From assembly GCA_013811855.1 (NCBI GenBank), contig JACCUL010000408.1, forward strand, positions 1 to 6,070: a DNA stretch of 6,070 nucleotides. Direction: 5' to 3'. This DNA comes from Acidimicrobiia bacterium (lineage in GTDB: Bacteria > Actinomycetota > Acidimicrobiia > Acidimicrobiales > Ilumatobacteraceae). The notes beneath the pieces were generated by a model. The model saw nothing but the letters and a program-made list of their open reading frames with translations, ran no database searches and was not told the DNA's origin. The translations under genes and the position numbers were made by a program. Positions 5,165-6,070 of the stretch are shown piece by piece. Every line of letters starts with the position of its first letter. The first letter of the stretch is position 1.

Positions 5165-6070
5165 CACGGGGCACCGTAGTCATCAGCCGCGATGCCCAGC
5201 GCACGACGGAGGAAGTCGAGCTGGTGCAGCAGCAGGTGCTCGGCCACCGTCTCCTGGGGCGTCATGTGCGTGACACCGACGAGGGGCAGGACCTCGTGGG
5301 GCCGGCCGGCGGCGAGGAGCGCCGAGGACAGCTGCAGCGAGTGAGCGGCCACGACGTTGTCGTCGGCCAGGCCGTGGATCAAGAGCAGCGGCCGGGACAG
5401 CCCGTCGGCCAGGGGGAGCAGTGAGCTGGCGTCGTACACCTCGGGCCGCTCGTTCGGATCGCCGAGGTAGCGCTCGGTGTAGTAGGTGTCGTAGAGCCGC
5501 CACTCCGTGACGGGCGCGCCGGCGACGGCGGCGTGGAAGACGTCGGGCCGTCGCAGCACGGCCAGCGCCGCCAGGTACCCGCCGAAGCTCCAGCCGCGGA
5601 TCGCCACCCGTTCCAGGTCGAGCACGCCGTGCTCCTCGGCCGCCCGCTGCAGCGCCTCCACCTGGTCGTCGAGCACGGCCGTGGCGAGGTCCAGGTGCAC
5701 GGCCCGCTCCCACGCCGAACCACGGCCCGGCGTCGACCGGCCGTCGGCCACGACCACGGCGAAGCCCTGGTCGGCGAACCACTGCGAGCCGAGGTGGGCG
5801 TTGTGGGCCTGGACGACGCGCGGCCCGTGCGGTCCGCCGTACGGGTCGAGCAGCACGGGGAGCGGCGAGCCGTCGTGCTCGTGTGGGAGCAGGACGGCGG
5901 TGGCGATCCGTCGCTCGCCGAGGAACGACAGCCGCACAACGGCCCGGAGCGACGGGGTGGCGGCGTGCGACGTCAGCTCCACACCGTCGAGGCTGACCCA
6001 GCGCCCGCCGGGCTCGGCCAGCGTCGCCGTGCGCACGACGGTCGTCGCGCCGCCGACGGCGACCCCGTGG
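5164..6070 (-). CDS. S9-family serine peptidase, catalytic domain (5'-partial)
   Basis: C-terminal alpha/beta-hydrolase domain of a dipeptidyl-peptidase IV/prolyl-oligopeptidase-type enzyme that cleaves short peptides. About 301 codons are visible and the frame stays open to the right edge. The GTG at 6036 is inside the domain, so the true start and the N-terminal beta-propeller expected for the family lie outside. Visible motifs: VLLDPYGGPHGPR (family oxyanion-region signature), VVVADGRSTPGRG, nucleophile elbow GWSFGGY with Ser at codon 5587-5589, acid HGLADDNV (Asp codons 5359-5364), and THMTP with His at codon 5266-5268. Spacings of about 76 and 31 residues suit the Ser-Asp-His triad of S9 enzymes. 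The end of the frame shows no signal sequence, but the N-terminus is unseen, so location is undecided. Its stop overlaps the next gene's ATG, so the two form an operon. Substrate and subfamily (DPP IV-like versus acylaminoacyl-peptidase-like) cannot be settled here. Confidence 0.93.
   Translation of the reverse strand, partial: HGVAVGGATTVVRTATLAEPGGRWVSLDGVELTSHAATPSLRAVVRLSFLGERRIATAVLLPHEHDGSPLPVLLDPYGGPHGPRVVQAHNAHLGSQWFADQGFAVVVADGRSTPGRGSAWERAVHLDLATAVLDDQVEALQRAAEEHGVLDLERVAIRGWSFGGYLAALAVLRRPDVFHAAVAGAPVTEWRLYDTYYTERYLGDPNERPEVYDASSLLPLADGLSRPLLLIHGLADDNVVAAHSLQLSSALLAAGRPHEVLPLVGVTHMTPQETVAEHLLLHQLDFLRRALGIAADDYGAP

Noticed and set aside
1..6070. CRISPR array, tRNA/rRNA, insertion sequence, phage or defence island.
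   Set aside because: No spaced direct repeats, no cloverleaf- or rRNA-like sequence outside genes, no transposase or integrase motifs. Nearly all sequence is accounted for by housekeeping-type genes.

Overview
The window comes from a very GC-rich bacterial chromosome with strong G/C preference at third codon positions. The gene order rho – rpmE – (unknown) – prfA – prmC is the core translation/termination cluster of Actinomycetota. The Rho sequence, with an Arg-rich disordered N-terminal extension, fits that phylum. I infer a member of Actinomycetota, possibly class Acidimicrobiia, but no marker in the window fixes the class.

Layout. Nucleotides 1-1473 (+) hold the 3' part of rho, open at the left edge. 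Four bases after its stop lies a perfect 15-bp inverted repeat (1478-1527), a hairpin with no T-tract. A candidate -10 box and a clear Shine-Dalgarno sequence then lead into rpmE (1585-1809, zinc-type L31). An unrecognised gene runs from the rpmE stop to 2816; its start codon is ambiguous. prfA (release factor 1) follows after 13 nt and overlaps prmC (release factor glutamine methyltransferase) by 8 nt. On the minus strand, entering from the right edge, are the C-terminal catalytic part of an S9-family (DPP IV/prolyl oligopeptidase-like) peptidase and a small TerB-like protein, joined by a TGATG stop/start overlap. The TerB-like gene runs into the end of prmC, so the two 3' ends overlap by 36 nt. 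Coding sequence covers nearly the whole window; the only gap above 100 nt is rho–rpmE (111 nt).

How the genes relate. Rho ends transcription, L31 is a ribosomal protein, RF1 releases peptides at UAA/UAG, and PrmC methylates the Gln of the RF1 GGQ motif. The forward genes are therefore a gene-expression module. The uncharacterised protein inside it is the most novel item. The minus-strand pair is probably an unrelated operon.

I see no CRISPR array, tRNA/rRNA, insertion sequence, phage or defence system. Points worth checking are the uncharacterised gene and its odd start, the rho-distal palindrome, a Ser-to-Gly change at a known bicyclomycin-contact position of Rho, and the antisense extension of prmC into the TerB-like gene.
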